A program made the translations under genes and the position numbers. From GCA-2686265 sp036010965 (GTDB taxonomy: Bacteria > Planctomycetota > UBA1135 > GCA-002686595): a stretch of DNA of 49,788 bases. The notes beneath the pieces were generated by a model. The model was not told where the DNA came from, ran no database searches, and worked only from the letters and a program-made list of their open reading frames with translations. The stretch spans positions 1-49,788 of the forward strand of contig DASCMO010000047.1 in the NCBI GenBank assembly GCA_036010965.1, given 5' to 3'. Positions 1-7,572 of this stretch are shown piece after piece; positions within the stretch are counted from its first letter, which is position 1; each line of letters opens with the position of its first letter.

Positions 1-1268
1 AAGGGGCGAAGACTGACGCCGTGCATGGAGTCCGGCACGGGCAGCCCGGCGAGGGAGAGCAAGGTCAGAGCCAGATCGATGTTCTGCACCAGAGCCGACT
101 CGGTCGTTCCCGGAGACGCATGACCAGGCCAGCGGACGATCAAGGGCGTCGACAAGGACGGCTCGTACATCCAGCGCTTGTCGTACCAACCATGCTCCCC
201 AAGGAAGAACCCCTGATCCGAGGAGTAGATCACCACCGTGTCCTCCGAGAGGCCCGAGGCATCCAGGTAGTCCAGGATCCGCCCCACGGAATCATCGACC
301 GCCGCCACACAGCGCAGGTAGTCCGCGATGTAACGCTGGTACTTCCAACGAACCAGGTCGTCGCCCTCGGGCGGATCGGCGAGGAAAGCGGCGTTGGGGA
401 ACGCGTAGGCGCTCTCCCAGACACGCCGCTGAGAAGAGTTCAGACGAGAGAGCATCTGCGCGGCACGGGGGTCGAGGATGCCCTCGCCAGTGACCGGCAA
501 CTTCAAGTCGTAGGCCGGGAACAGGTCCGTGGCGATACGCATCTGGGCCGCCGAAGCACCCGGTGAACGACCAGCGTGGTCATCGAACAGCGTCGAAGGC
601 TCGGGGAGGTCGCCCTCGACGAAACGATCGTGATAGGACGGGCCCGGCATCCAGGTGCGGTGCGCCGCCGCATGGTTCAACCAGAGCACGAACGGGGCAT
701 CGGACTCGGAGCGCTCCTCGATCCAGGACAAGGCCTGATCGGTCAACACCTCGGTCGTGTAGCCCGTGCTCCGCTCCTTCGAACCAAGCCGGTCGAGGTC
801 GGGGTTGTAGTAGCCGCCGCGAGCGATGACCCAGTGGTCGAATCCGGACGGCTCGGAAGGCAGGTGCCACTTGCCGATCATCGCCGTCGAATAACCCGCA
901 GCACGCAACAGCTTCGGCCAGGTGGGGAGCTCGTCGCGAAAACCACCGCTATTGGTCATCTGCCCATGAGCGTGAGCGTGCAAACCCGTCAAGACCGTCG
1001 CTCGCGACGGACTGCAGATCGAGTTGCCGACGAAGCTGCTCGTGAAACGCACACCCTCCGCGGCGAGACGATCGATGCTCGGCGTGCGGGTCAGCGGCGA
1101 GTCGTAACAACCGACCGCACGCTGCGCATGGTCGTCGGCATAGATGAACACGATGTTGGGCCGACCGCCCTGCGACGGCGAGGCGAGCACACGCTCGGCC
1201 ACGAAGCCCAGAGCGACTGACAAGGCCGCCACGAGCCGAAAAGCCTGGAAGCAAGGCGATACCGACAT
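1..1268 (-). CDS. Sulfatase, 3' end outside the window
   Basis: Formylglycine-dependent sulfatase, predicted to hydrolyse sulfate esters outside the cytoplasm. The start at 1268 gives a hydrophobic leader (residues about 10-24), followed by the sulfatase opening PNIVFIYADD with metal-binding Asp45/Asp46. The FGly signature C-S-P-S-R lies at residues 85-89; Cys85 would become formylglycine. Further family motifs are GKWHLP and SSDQGFFLGEHGW, followed by STPLIVRWPG. About 422 residues are visible without a stop, so the C-terminal part is cut by the window edge. It is read away from the small gene at 1569, and the two starts share a 300-base intergenic region. The family call is firm. The substrate cannot be read from the sequence, although the layout resembles planctomycetal polysaccharide or choline-type sulfatases. 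Confidence 0.93.
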   Translation of the reverse strand, partial: MSVSPCFQAFRLVAALSVALGFVAERVLASPSQGGRPNIVFIYADDHAQRAVGCYDSPLTRTPSIDRLAAEGVRFTSSFVGNSICSPSRATVLTGLHAHAHGQMTNSGGFRDELPTWPKLLRAAGYSTAMIGKWHLPSEPSGFDHWVIARGGYYNPDLDRLGSKERSTGYTTEVLTDQALSWIEERSESDAPFVLWLNHAAAHRTWMPGPSYHDRFVEGDLPEPSTLFDDHAGRSPGASAAQMRIATDLFPAYDLKLPVTGEGILDPRAAQMLSRLNSSQRRVWESAYAFPNAAFLADPPEGDDLVRWKYQRYIADYLRCVAAVDDSVGRILDYLDASGLSEDTVVIYSSDQGFFLGEHGWYDKRWMYEPSLSTPLIVRWPGHASPGTTESALVQNIDLALTLLSLAGLPVPDSMHGVSLRP

Positions 1269-1568
1269 GGGGACAATCCTAGGCGCCCACGGCTTTTCTG
1301 GGAACAAGGTTGCAAGCGCGGCCCCGGCACCAGATCCCGCTCCAGAGCGTGCGAGCCGCGCGCCGCCCGGGCATCGGCCCCACTGGCCGCGCAAGAGGAT
1401 CATCGAGCACACCGAAGGGCCCCACGCGCCTCAAGCGAGCGGGCGACCGGCGCCGCCAGCCACTTGCGCGCCCTGGTCTGTAGGCTGGTGGCGAATCCGG
1501 ACTGGAAACCGGATATGCTGGGACACGCGAACAGCGCACCCCTGAAACCACAGAGAGACGAGGCGAAC
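1269..1568. other. Intergenic region between divergent genes
   Basis: Three hundred bases separate the divergent starts of the sulfatase (minus) and the small membrane protein (plus), so promoters for both should lie here. I see no convincing -35/-10 pair. The only clear signal is a Shine-Dalgarno-like GAGG about five bases before the ATG at 1569. No open frame here has a coding appearance. Confidence 0.5.
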
Positions 1569-1733
1569 ATGAAACTCCTGATCTGGTCCGTGATCGCCGG
1601 CTCCGGCGCAGTGGGCGCTTGGATGTGGATCACAGGCGGCTGCTGAGGCAGCGCACAGACGGCCGGGACGGCCGTCACCATCGGAAGCCTCGTCATGGCA
1701 GGCGTCGTCGTCACTCGCAAGAGCGGCGGCTGA
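1569..1733 (+). CDS. Candidate selenoprotein: 54-residue membrane protein with a Cys-Sec pair
   Basis: The start at 1569 has a GAGG ribosome-binding site five bases upstream. Translation gives a hydrophobic segment and ends conventionally at TGA 1644-1646, after ITGGC. The same frame continues past this TGA for 28 codons to a second TGA at 1731-1733. The continuation has mostly G/C third positions, a second hydrophobic stretch (TAVTIGSLVMAGVVV) and a positively charged tail (TRKSGG). Reading the internal TGA as selenocysteine gives a two-helix protein with Cys25-Sec26 in the loop; positive charges at both ends suggest the loop faces outward. A stem-loop placed like a bacterial SECIS follows (1658-1676). 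I do not recognise the family; it loosely recalls small two-helix DUF6132-type proteins with a conserved GC motif. The alternative is a 25-residue peptide, or a sequencing error at the TGA. Confidence 0.6.
1658..1676 (+). promoter_or_regulatory. SECIS-like stem-loop downstream of UGA 1644-1646
   Basis: GACGGCC (1658-1664) pairs perfectly with GGCCGTC (1670-1676), giving seven base pairs around the five-base loop GGGAC. The loop starts 18 nt after the UGA and its first two bases are G. In known bacterial SECIS elements the apical loop lies roughly 16-37 nt after the UGA and has a G among its first two bases; this hairpin meets both criteria. The element lies inside the coding sequence, as is usual in bacteria. 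Confidence 0.55.
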
Positions 1734-2174
1734 CCGACCGGCCCGGACAGGGAGCCTAGGCCTCGCCCCTGCCCTCCAAGAGGAGGGCGAGTGCGAATGC
1801 GCGCGAGGGCGTGCAGGGCGGGATACCCAGGGTCACGAGCCACGCATTCGTGGCCGGAGGCCTCGCTCGCGACCACGGCCGGCGCGCGCGCTCCGCAGGG
1901 TGCCGCGCTGAGGGAGAGCGGGCGCCGCGCCGAGGCAGGGCGGGTCGGCGCGAGCGAGCGACACGCGCAAGGAAGAGGTGTGCCCCGATGGCCCGCAGGC
2001 GGCGAAGAGCGCCCTGGCGGGGCCGCCAGGAGAGATCCGGCAGGATCCTGGAGAAAGGATGGCGGGTGAGAGGGACAGCCCTCGTTGACGCCCCTGGAAC
2101 GGCAGACGAACCCCTGACGGGGCGGCGCCGGGCCGGGAACGCAACACACACCACCAGACCCCCGGGAGACGACC
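1734..2174. other. Hairpin-containing leader region before the secreted protein gene
   Basis: This 441-base stretch has no credible gene. Three inverted repeats can be seen: 1762-1791 (CCCTCC/GGAGGG stem with outer CTCG/CGAG arms), 1839-1854 (GCCACG/CGTGGC, loop CATT) and 2013-2030 (CCTGGCGG/CCGCCAGG, two-base centre). None is followed by a T-run, so they are not classical intrinsic terminators. The first may help to end transcription of the small gene; the others could be 5' leader structure of the gene at 2175. A TTGACG hexamer lies near 2085 but no matching -10 box is evident. Confidence 0.4.
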
Positions 2175-3797
2175 ATGCAACCGAACAACACCCTCCGACT
2201 CGCCCTCGCCACCGCGGCCGCTTTTGGACTCGCCAGCGCCGCAATGGGCCAGGTGAGCTTTTCCGTCGACTACCGCGGAGCCACCCGCAGCGCGACGCCC
2301 TCCTTCGGACCCAACCCGATCACCGAGGGCGACATCCTGATCGGATGCACCGGCACCCCCAGCATGGGCCCGCTCGGCACGCCCGGCATTCGATACCACG
2401 GCGGAAACGACCTGGGACTCGCCCTCTACCCCACCTGCGTCGGCCTCGCCCCTGGAACACCCTGCTCCGTAGAGGTCGACGCCATCTCCTACGGCAATGA
2501 CTTCTCCCTCGGGAACACCTTCCCGCTCGAGGCCGGGATGGTCTGGTACAGCGTCGATCGTGGAGCGCTCGGCGTCGCCGGCCTCGGCTCCGCGCCCAAC
2601 GCCTCCACCGAGAGCCCCCTCGATGCCTCGGCCGACGTCTTCCTCAACTCCAAGCTCGGCCTCCCGCCCTGGGGACCCGCCGCCGCCGTCCCTGGAATGG
2701 CCGCCATCGACGGAGACGGCATGGCCCTCAACACGATCTGGGCCTACCCCGGCTTCGGAGTGATCGAGACCGGCGCGAACATCGACGACGTCGACGCCTT
2801 CGACGCCGGGACCGACCACGCGGGGAACTTTCCGCAAGGCGGGATCTACTACTCGCTCGACTCCGTCATCTACTCCGGCGGAGCGGCCGCTCACGGCTTC
2901 GTAGGTGGTGACGTACTGCACGTGACCATGCCTGGCATGGCGCCCGGGGTCTACGCCTCGGCCGCACAGCTCGGCCTCGACCTGTTCGGCATCGACACCG
3001 ATGACCTCGACGCGCTCTGCATCCGCGAGAACGGCTTTGCCGGCTATCAGCCCTCCCAGGCGCACTTCGACTGGCTCGGCGTGAACCCCACGGACATGGT
3101 CCTCTTCAGCGTGCGCAGCGGCTCAGCCCTGATCGGCACCGTCGACGGCAGCGGCGCGGGACCGATCGAACCGGGCGACATCCTCTCCACACCCCTCGCC
3201 GCGGGCGGCCCGCCCACCATCTTCATCGCCGCCGAGAACCTCGGCCTGTGCACCTCGATCCGGCCCTCGAGCTGTGGAGGCGTGGCGGACGACCTCGACG
3301 CCCTCGACATCACCTACCACCCCAAGGACCTGATCGAGTCGCGCTTCTGCTTCTGCCCCTCACCGGCCGCGCCGCGCGTGGCCGATCCGACCGCCGGCTG
3401 CGCCAACTCCACCGGCGTCGGCGGCCTCCTCGAACCCTCGGGCTCGAGCAGCGTCGGCGGCAACCTGACCCTCACCGCCAGCAACCTGCCCCCGGGACAG
3501 TTCGGGATGATCTTCATGGGCTCCAGCAACATCTTCCTGCCCTTCGGGGACGGACAGCGCTGCGTCGGCCCCGGCGCGACCGGCCTCTACCGCTACGGCA
3601 TCCTCAACTCGGGCGTCGCCGGCACCTTCTCGGTCAACAACGTGGTCACCCACGCCAACGCGACCTTCCCTCTGCCGGGCCACATCAACGCCGGAGACAA
3701 CTGGCTCTTCCAGAGCTGGGTGCGCGACCCGGCGCCCTGGGCCACGGGCTCGACCTTCAACCTGACCAACGCGGTCTCCATCTTCTTCCTGCCCTAG
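2175..3797 (+). CDS. Secreted protein with planctomycete-type C-terminal domain
   Basis: Predicted exported protein of 540 residues with unknown function. The ATG at 2175 follows GGGAGACGACC. The N-terminus is a classical signal peptide: a hydrophobic core to about residue 24, with AMGQ as the likely cleavage region. The body contains two similar segments with the turn D(T)DDLDALxI (TDDLDALCI and ADDLDALDI), suggesting an internal duplication. The last hundred or so residues have the pattern NLTLTASNLPPGQFGMIF, then FGDGQRCVG, FQSWVRDP and STFNLTNAVSIFFLP. I associate this arrangement with C-terminal domains repeated across large secreted proteins of some Planctomycetota. It runs convergently with the sulfatase at 3915. 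The product is clearly real; its role is unassigned. Confidence 0.85.
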   Translation: MQPNNTLRLALATAAAFGLASAAMGQVSFSVDYRGATRSATPSFGPNPITEGDILIGCTGTPSMGPLGTPGIRYHGGNDLGLALYPTCVGLAPGTPCSVEVDAISYGNDFSLGNTFPLEAGMVWYSVDRGALGVAGLGSAPNASTESPLDASADVFLNSKLGLPPWGPAAAVPGMAAIDGDGMALNTIWAYPGFGVIETGANIDDVDAFDAGTDHAGNFPQGGIYYSLDSVIYSGGAAAHGFVGGDVLHVTMPGMAPGVYASAAQLGLDLFGIDTDDLDALCIRENGFAGYQPSQAHFDWLGVNPTDMVLFSVRSGSALIGTVDGSGAGPIEPGDILSTPLAAGGPPTIFIAAENLGLCTSIRPSSCGGVADDLDALDITYHPKDLIESRFCFCPSPAAPRVADPTAGCANSTGVGGLLEPSGSSSVGGNLTLTASNLPPGQFGMIFMGSSNIFLPFGDGQRCVGPGATGLYRYGILNSGVAGTFSVNNVVTHANATFPLPGHINAGDNWLFQSWVRDPAPWATGSTFNLTNAVSIFFLP

Positions 3798-3914
3798 CCA
3801 CCAGAAAAGGATTCCCTCCTTGGCGGTGGGCGGCGTTCGCCGGGTCTCGAACGTCGTCCGCCGCCTCTTTCGTGCCCGAAGTCCGGGGCGCGCGCAGGCG
3901 CGGCCCGCGCACGC

Positions 3915-5459
3915 CTACCCGCCGCCGTCGCCCGCCGCCGGTCGGCTGCGGCCCTCAGAGCGCAAGCGCTCGAGCACCACCTCCATCTCGGCCACACGAT
4001 CGGGATGCTCGGCAGCCAGATCGGTCGTCTCCGATGGATCAGAAGCCAGATCGAAGAGCTTGTAGGGCCGGGCGAAGGGCTTGCCGCGCGGCTGCTCACG
4101 GCCCCCGGAGCCGTTGCCCGCGATCATCTTCCAGGGACCGTCCCGCAAGGCGAAGGTCCCGCCCGCGGAGTGGTTCACCACCGAGGCGCGCTCCACGCGC
4201 CGCGTGCGACCGAGGAGCAGGGGAGACAGGTCGAAGGAGTCCTCGCCCGCCCCATCGGGCAGCTCCTCCCCCGCCAGAGCCGCCAGGGTCGCCAGGGTGT
4301 CCACCAGGCAGACGGTCTGGTCACAGCTCGAACCGGCCTCCACCGCCGCGGGCCAGCGCGCCAGGAGCGGCACGTGATGGCCGCCCTCCCAGATGTCGGC
4401 CTTGGTGCCGCGGAAGACGCCGTTGGAGGTGTGGGTCGTCTCGCGAAAAGCCTGCTTGGAAGAATCCTCGCTGTGATCGGGACCGGAATCCGCCGGGCGA
4501 CGATGCATGAACGAGCCGTTGTCACTGGAGAAGATCACGAGCGTGTCGTCCTCCAGGCCATGCTCGTCTAGCGCGGCCAGCACACGGCCGACCGTGTCGT
4601 CCACCTGCACGACAAAATCCCCGTAGGGTCCGAGCTCGGCCGCGCCCACGAAGCGCGGATGAGGCAACACCGGCTTGTGCGGAGCGGAGAGCGGGAAGTA
4701 GAGGAAGAACGGCTCGCCGTCCTCAGCTGCATCGGCGATGAAGTCCAGCGCCCGTCCGGTCAGCACGTCCAGGCAATCGACCGGCGAGAACTCCGGCGAG
4801 CTGGCCCCCTTGCGCATGAAGCCCGGAAAGGGCACGCCGGGCAGCTCGGCTGTCAGGGCTCCCACGACGCGCAAGTCCTCCACGTAGAAATAAGGCGCCA
4901 TGTCGAGCGACGCCGGGATACCGAAGTAGCTCCCGAAACCGTGGGTCGTCGGGCCGTCATTGAGGGGCATGGAGCGATCGATCTTGCCCGCTGCGTCACG
5001 CCCGTACCCCAGGCCCAGGTGCCACTTGCCGACGCAGCCGGTGCGATAGCCGGCGCGCGCGAGGACGGAGGCCACCGTCGCCCGACCGGGCTCGATCAGC
5101 GGCGGACTGTCCACCCACAGGACACCGCTCTTCAAGCGCGTCCGCCAGGCGTAGCGCCCGGTCACCAGGGCGTAGCGCGTGGGCGTGCAAACTCCCGAGG
5201 GCGAGTGGGCGTCGGTGAAGGTCATGCCCTCGGCCGCCAGGCGATCGATGTTCGGGGTCGGCAGGCGAGAGTGTGGGTTGAGGGCCGCCACGTCGCCGAA
5301 CCCCAGGTCGTCGGCCAGGATGAAGACGACGTTGGGCCGCGCGGGGGCCGAGGCGGCGCCGCCATCGATGACGCAGGAAGCGAGGGACGCGAGGACGAAG
5401 CCGACGACGGCCCCGCGGACCGTGCGCCCGGCGCGCGAAGGATGCTGCACGATGACCAT
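3915..5459 (-). CDS. Sulfatase (arylsulfatase family), lipoprotein
   Basis: Full-length FGly sulfatase of 514 residues. The N-terminus ends in the lipobox LASC (Cys29), predicting a lipid-anchored protein. It continues RPNVVFILADD, with Asp50/Asp51 as metal ligands, and the active-site signature C-T-P-T-R at residues 91-95. Later motifs are GYRTGCVGKWHLG, SAPHKPVLPHP, FSSDNGSF and the WPAAVEAGSSCDQ / LVDTLATLAALAG stretch typical of arylsulfatase A-like enzymes; the C-terminus has the YKLFDLASDPSETTDLA motif. It is the last gene of a minus-strand run, 52 bases after the zinc-ribbon selenoprotein candidate. Substrate unknown; sulfated polysaccharide or glycan processing is the reasonable inference. 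Confidence 0.95.
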   Translation of the reverse strand: MVIVQHPSRAGRTVRGAVVGFVLASLASCVIDGGAASAPARPNVVFILADDLGFGDVAALNPHSRLPTPNIDRLAAEGMTFTDAHSPSGVCTPTRYALVTGRYAWRTRLKSGVLWVDSPPLIEPGRATVASVLARAGYRTGCVGKWHLGLGYGRDAAGKIDRSMPLNDGPTTHGFGSYFGIPASLDMAPYFYVEDLRVVGALTAELPGVPFPGFMRKGASSPEFSPVDCLDVLTGRALDFIADAAEDGEPFFLYFPLSAPHKPVLPHPRFVGAAELGPYGDFVVQVDDTVGRVLAALDEHGLEDDTLVIFSSDNGSFMHRRPADSGPDHSEDSSKQAFRETTHTSNGVFRGTKADIWEGGHHVPLLARWPAAVEAGSSCDQTVCLVDTLATLAALAGEELPDGAGEDSFDLSPLLLGRTRRVERASVVNHSAGGTFALRDGPWKMIAGNGSGGREQPRGKPFARPYKLFDLASDPSETTDLAAEHPDRVAEMEVVLERLRSEGRSRPAAGDGGG

Positions 5460-5511
5460 GAGCGGTGGGGGCAGTCGGAGAGGGGCGCGGCGAGAGCCGG
5501 CGCGCTCGCGG

Positions 5512-5874
5512 TCAGGCGAAGCGCAGGCCGCACTCGGGACAGCGCTCGCTGCCCGAGGGGATCGTACCCTGACAGGCAGGGCAGGTCGCCTCGTCGGCGT
5601 CGAGGTCGATCGCCGCAGAGGCCGCCGCCACGACTTCAGCGTCCTGGCCCTCGGCCCAGGAGCGCTGGATGACCGTCACACATGCCTCTGCGTCCTCGCT
5701 CGCGACCGCGAGCAGTAACTTCGTCCCTCAGCCGCTCCCCGCGCCCTCGGGCGGCTGGATGACCTCCGCGGCCAACCCGTTCTTTCGCAACAGCTCCTTC
5801 ATCTCGCGCACCTGGGCGAGCCCGCCCTGGGCGAGGATGACGGTCTCGGGGATCTCGGATCGGTCGCTATCCAT
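5512..5874 (-). CDS. Candidate selenoprotein: DUF2007/DUF3343-like domain plus C-terminal zinc ribbon
   Basis: The ATG at 5874 lies 12 bases after the stop of the CRTAC1-like gene, with GAGG upstream. The frame reads 48 codons, meets TGA at 5730-5728, then continues 71 codons to TGA at 5514-5512. Residues 10-40 (ETVILAQGGLAQVREMKELL, then RKNGLAAEVIQPPEG) look like the first half of a small alpha/beta domain. Sec49 sits in GSG-U-GTKLLLAVASEDAEA, followed by a helix. Residues 98-115 form a zinc ribbon (CPAC, then CPEC). The S-G-U-G context resembles S-x-C-G of DUF3343-type putative Se/S carrier-like proteins. Both halves are strongly coding by third-position GC, and the C-terminal half has no start of its own. 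A SECIS-like hairpin with a GGUC loop follows the UGA. The alternative is a nonsense mutation or base-call error. Confidence 0.75.
5698..5713 (-). promoter_or_regulatory. SECIS-like stem-loop with GGUC apical loop
   Basis: On the minus strand, 14 bases after UGA 5730-5728, GCTCGC (5713-5708) pairs with GCGAGC (5703-5698) around the tetraloop GGTC (5707-5704); a T.G pair can extend the base. The loop begins 20 nt after the UGA. GGUC is the apical loop recognised by SelB in the E. coli fdhF SECIS, where it lies about 18 nt after the UGA. Position, loop sequence and stem all agree with a functional bacterial SECIS. Confidence 0.75.
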
Positions 5875-5886
5875 GCTCGTTCGCCT

Positions 5887-7572
5887 CTACTGCCCGCCGC
5901 CCTTGCGGAGCTCATGGTAACGCCCGCCGTGCAGAGCGCCGAAGCGCTCCTCAAATCCGTCGGGCCAGCGCACGGCCACCTCGTCGACTCCCTGGTTGCC
6001 CCCCAGGCCGAAGTGCAGGCGCGGATCACTCGCCGCGCAGTAGGAATAGCTGGTGTGGTTCTGGCGATACTGCGCCCCCTCGGCCGTGTCCACGCGCACC
6101 CGGGCACCGAGCACGTCAGCGCCGGCCGCGTCCACCAGCCGCAGACCGATCCAACCCCCGCGACGCGTCGCGAAGTTGCGCAAGAGCCGCAGCGGACCGT
6201 TCCAGTCGAGGTAGACGACGTCCACGTCGCCGTCGTTGTCGATGTCGCCGAAGGCCGCCGCGCGGCTGGTGCCGAAGGGAACTTGTGGGGCGCCGCCGCC
6301 CTCGACCTCCTCGAAGCTCCCGTCTCCCCCACCGCGGAAGAGCTGGTTGGGTTCGGCGTAGGGCCGGTCCGCGATCGGGTAGGGCCGCCACAGGTCCACG
6401 CGCCCGTTCGCTACCCACAGGTCGACGTGACCGTCGTGGTCAAAATCCGCAAAGCCCATACCGAAGCCCGTCATGCGCCGACTCGGTCCCGCGAGCCCGG
6501 TCGCCGTGGTCGTGTCGCTGAAGCTGCCGGCGTCATTGCGGTAGAAGGTGTTCGTCTCGTCGCGCACGTGGGTCATGTAGAGGTCCCAGTCGCCGTCGTT
6601 CTCGACGTCCACCGCCTGCACGCCCATCCCCGCCTCGGACGCTCCGCCGGCATTGACCGCGCACCCCAACAGCAGCGCCCGGTTGGTGAAGTGCCCCTCG
6701 CCGTCGTTGATCCACAACAGGTTCGGGACGCTGTCGTTGGCCACGTAGAAGTCCACGTGGCCGTCGGAGTTGTAGTCCGCGAGGGCCAGTCCCAAACCGA
6801 TGCCCGTGCCTTCCGCAAGGCCTGAAGCCTCGGTCACCTCCGTGAAGCGGCCGCCGCCGTCGTTTCGAAACAGCCTGTCGATCGAGGGCAGGTTGTAGTT
6901 CGCAGGACTGCAGTAATCGCGCTCGGACTGCCCCGAGCGACAGACCAGCTCGATGTCCGGGCTCCAGTTCAGGTTGTTCACCACGAACAGGTCGAGATCG
7001 CCGTCGGCGTCGTGGTCCACGAAGGAGCAGGCCGTGCTCCAACCCGCGACGGCCGTGCCGGACTCGGCCGTCACGTCCGTGAAACGCCCGCCGTCGTTGC
7101 GGTAGAGGACGTTCGCGCGCAGGTTGGTGACGTAGAGGTCGGCGTCGCCGTCGCCGTCATAGTCTCCCACCGCACAGCCGTGGCCGTAGCCCGTATCGGC
7201 CGCACCCGCCGCCCCCTCGACCTCCTCGAAGGTCCCGTCGCCGCGATTGCGGAACAGGCGGTTGGCCTCCTGGGCGGGCGCGCCCTCGGCGGGATCGCCG
7301 CTCTGCACGCAGTAGATGTCGAGCCAGCCGTCTCCGTCGAAGTCGATCAGCCCCAGGCCGCCCGGTGAGATCTCCGGCATCCAGAAGCGCTGCTCGTGAA
7401 AGGCCACGTGCTGGAAGTCGAGGCCCGCTTGAGCGGCCCCCTCCTTGAACCAGACCTCGGGCGCGCTCGACGGACCGACTTCCACGCGAAATTCCCCTTC
7501 GCCGCCGCCGCAGGCGGCGAGCAACGCACCCATGGCGACCGCCGCCGCCCTGTGCTGCGCGAGACCACTCAC
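5887..7572 (-). CDS. CRTAC1-like lipoprotein with FG-GAP repeats and ASPIC/UnbV domain
   Basis: Predicted surface or periplasmic beta-propeller protein of 561 residues. A GTG start at 7572 overlaps the stop of the upstream TPR gene by four bases (GTGA), indicating translational coupling. The leader ends in a lipobox (LLAAC). The body has repeated calcium-binding FG-GAP/VCBS motifs of the DxDGDGxxD type (DFDGDGWLDIY, DYDGDGDADLYV, DHDADGDLDLFVVN, DYNSDGHVDFYV, DFDHDGHVDLWVANG, DIDNDGDVDVV). The last 90 residues match the ASPIC/UnbV domain, ending EVAVRWPDGFEERF. It lines up over its whole length with the product of 9130-10809, so the two are paralogues in one operon. Function in bacteria is not established; calcium-dependent binding or adhesion is an inference. 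Confidence 0.92.
   Translation of the reverse strand: MSGLAQHRAAAVAMGALLAACGGGEGEFRVEVGPSSAPEVWFKEGAAQAGLDFQHVAFHEQRFWMPEISPGGLGLIDFDGDGWLDIYCVQSGDPAEGAPAQEANRLFRNRGDGTFEEVEGAAGAADTGYGHGCAVGDYDGDGDADLYVTNLRANVLYRNDGGRFTDVTAESGTAVAGWSTACSFVDHDADGDLDLFVVNNLNWSPDIELVCRSGQSERDYCSPANYNLPSIDRLFRNDGGGRFTEVTEASGLAEGTGIGLGLALADYNSDGHVDFYVANDSVPNLLWINDGEGHFTNRALLLGCAVNAGGASEAGMGVQAVDVENDGDWDLYMTHVRDETNTFYRNDAGSFSDTTTATGLAGPSRRMTGFGMGFADFDHDGHVDLWVANGRVDLWRPYPIADRPYAEPNQLFRGGGDGSFEEVEGGGAPQVPFGTSRAAAFGDIDNDGDVDVVYLDWNGPLRLLRNFATRRGGWIGLRLVDAAGADVLGARVRVDTAEGAQYRQNHTSYSYCAASDPRLHFGLGGNQGVDEVAVRWPDGFEERFGALHGGRYHELRKGGGQ

Noticed and set aside
21..566. Plus-strand frame at the left edge
   Set aside because: It is antisense to the sulfatase, which has an intact active-site signature and family motifs on the minus strand.
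1569..5874. General reassignment of UGA to an amino acid, as in genetic codes 4 or 25
   Set aside because: Most complete genes here end with TGA at the expected family length (for example rhodanese, molybdopterin subunit, deoC), so UGA is a normal stop. Only two genes show readthrough, and both have SECIS-like hairpins.
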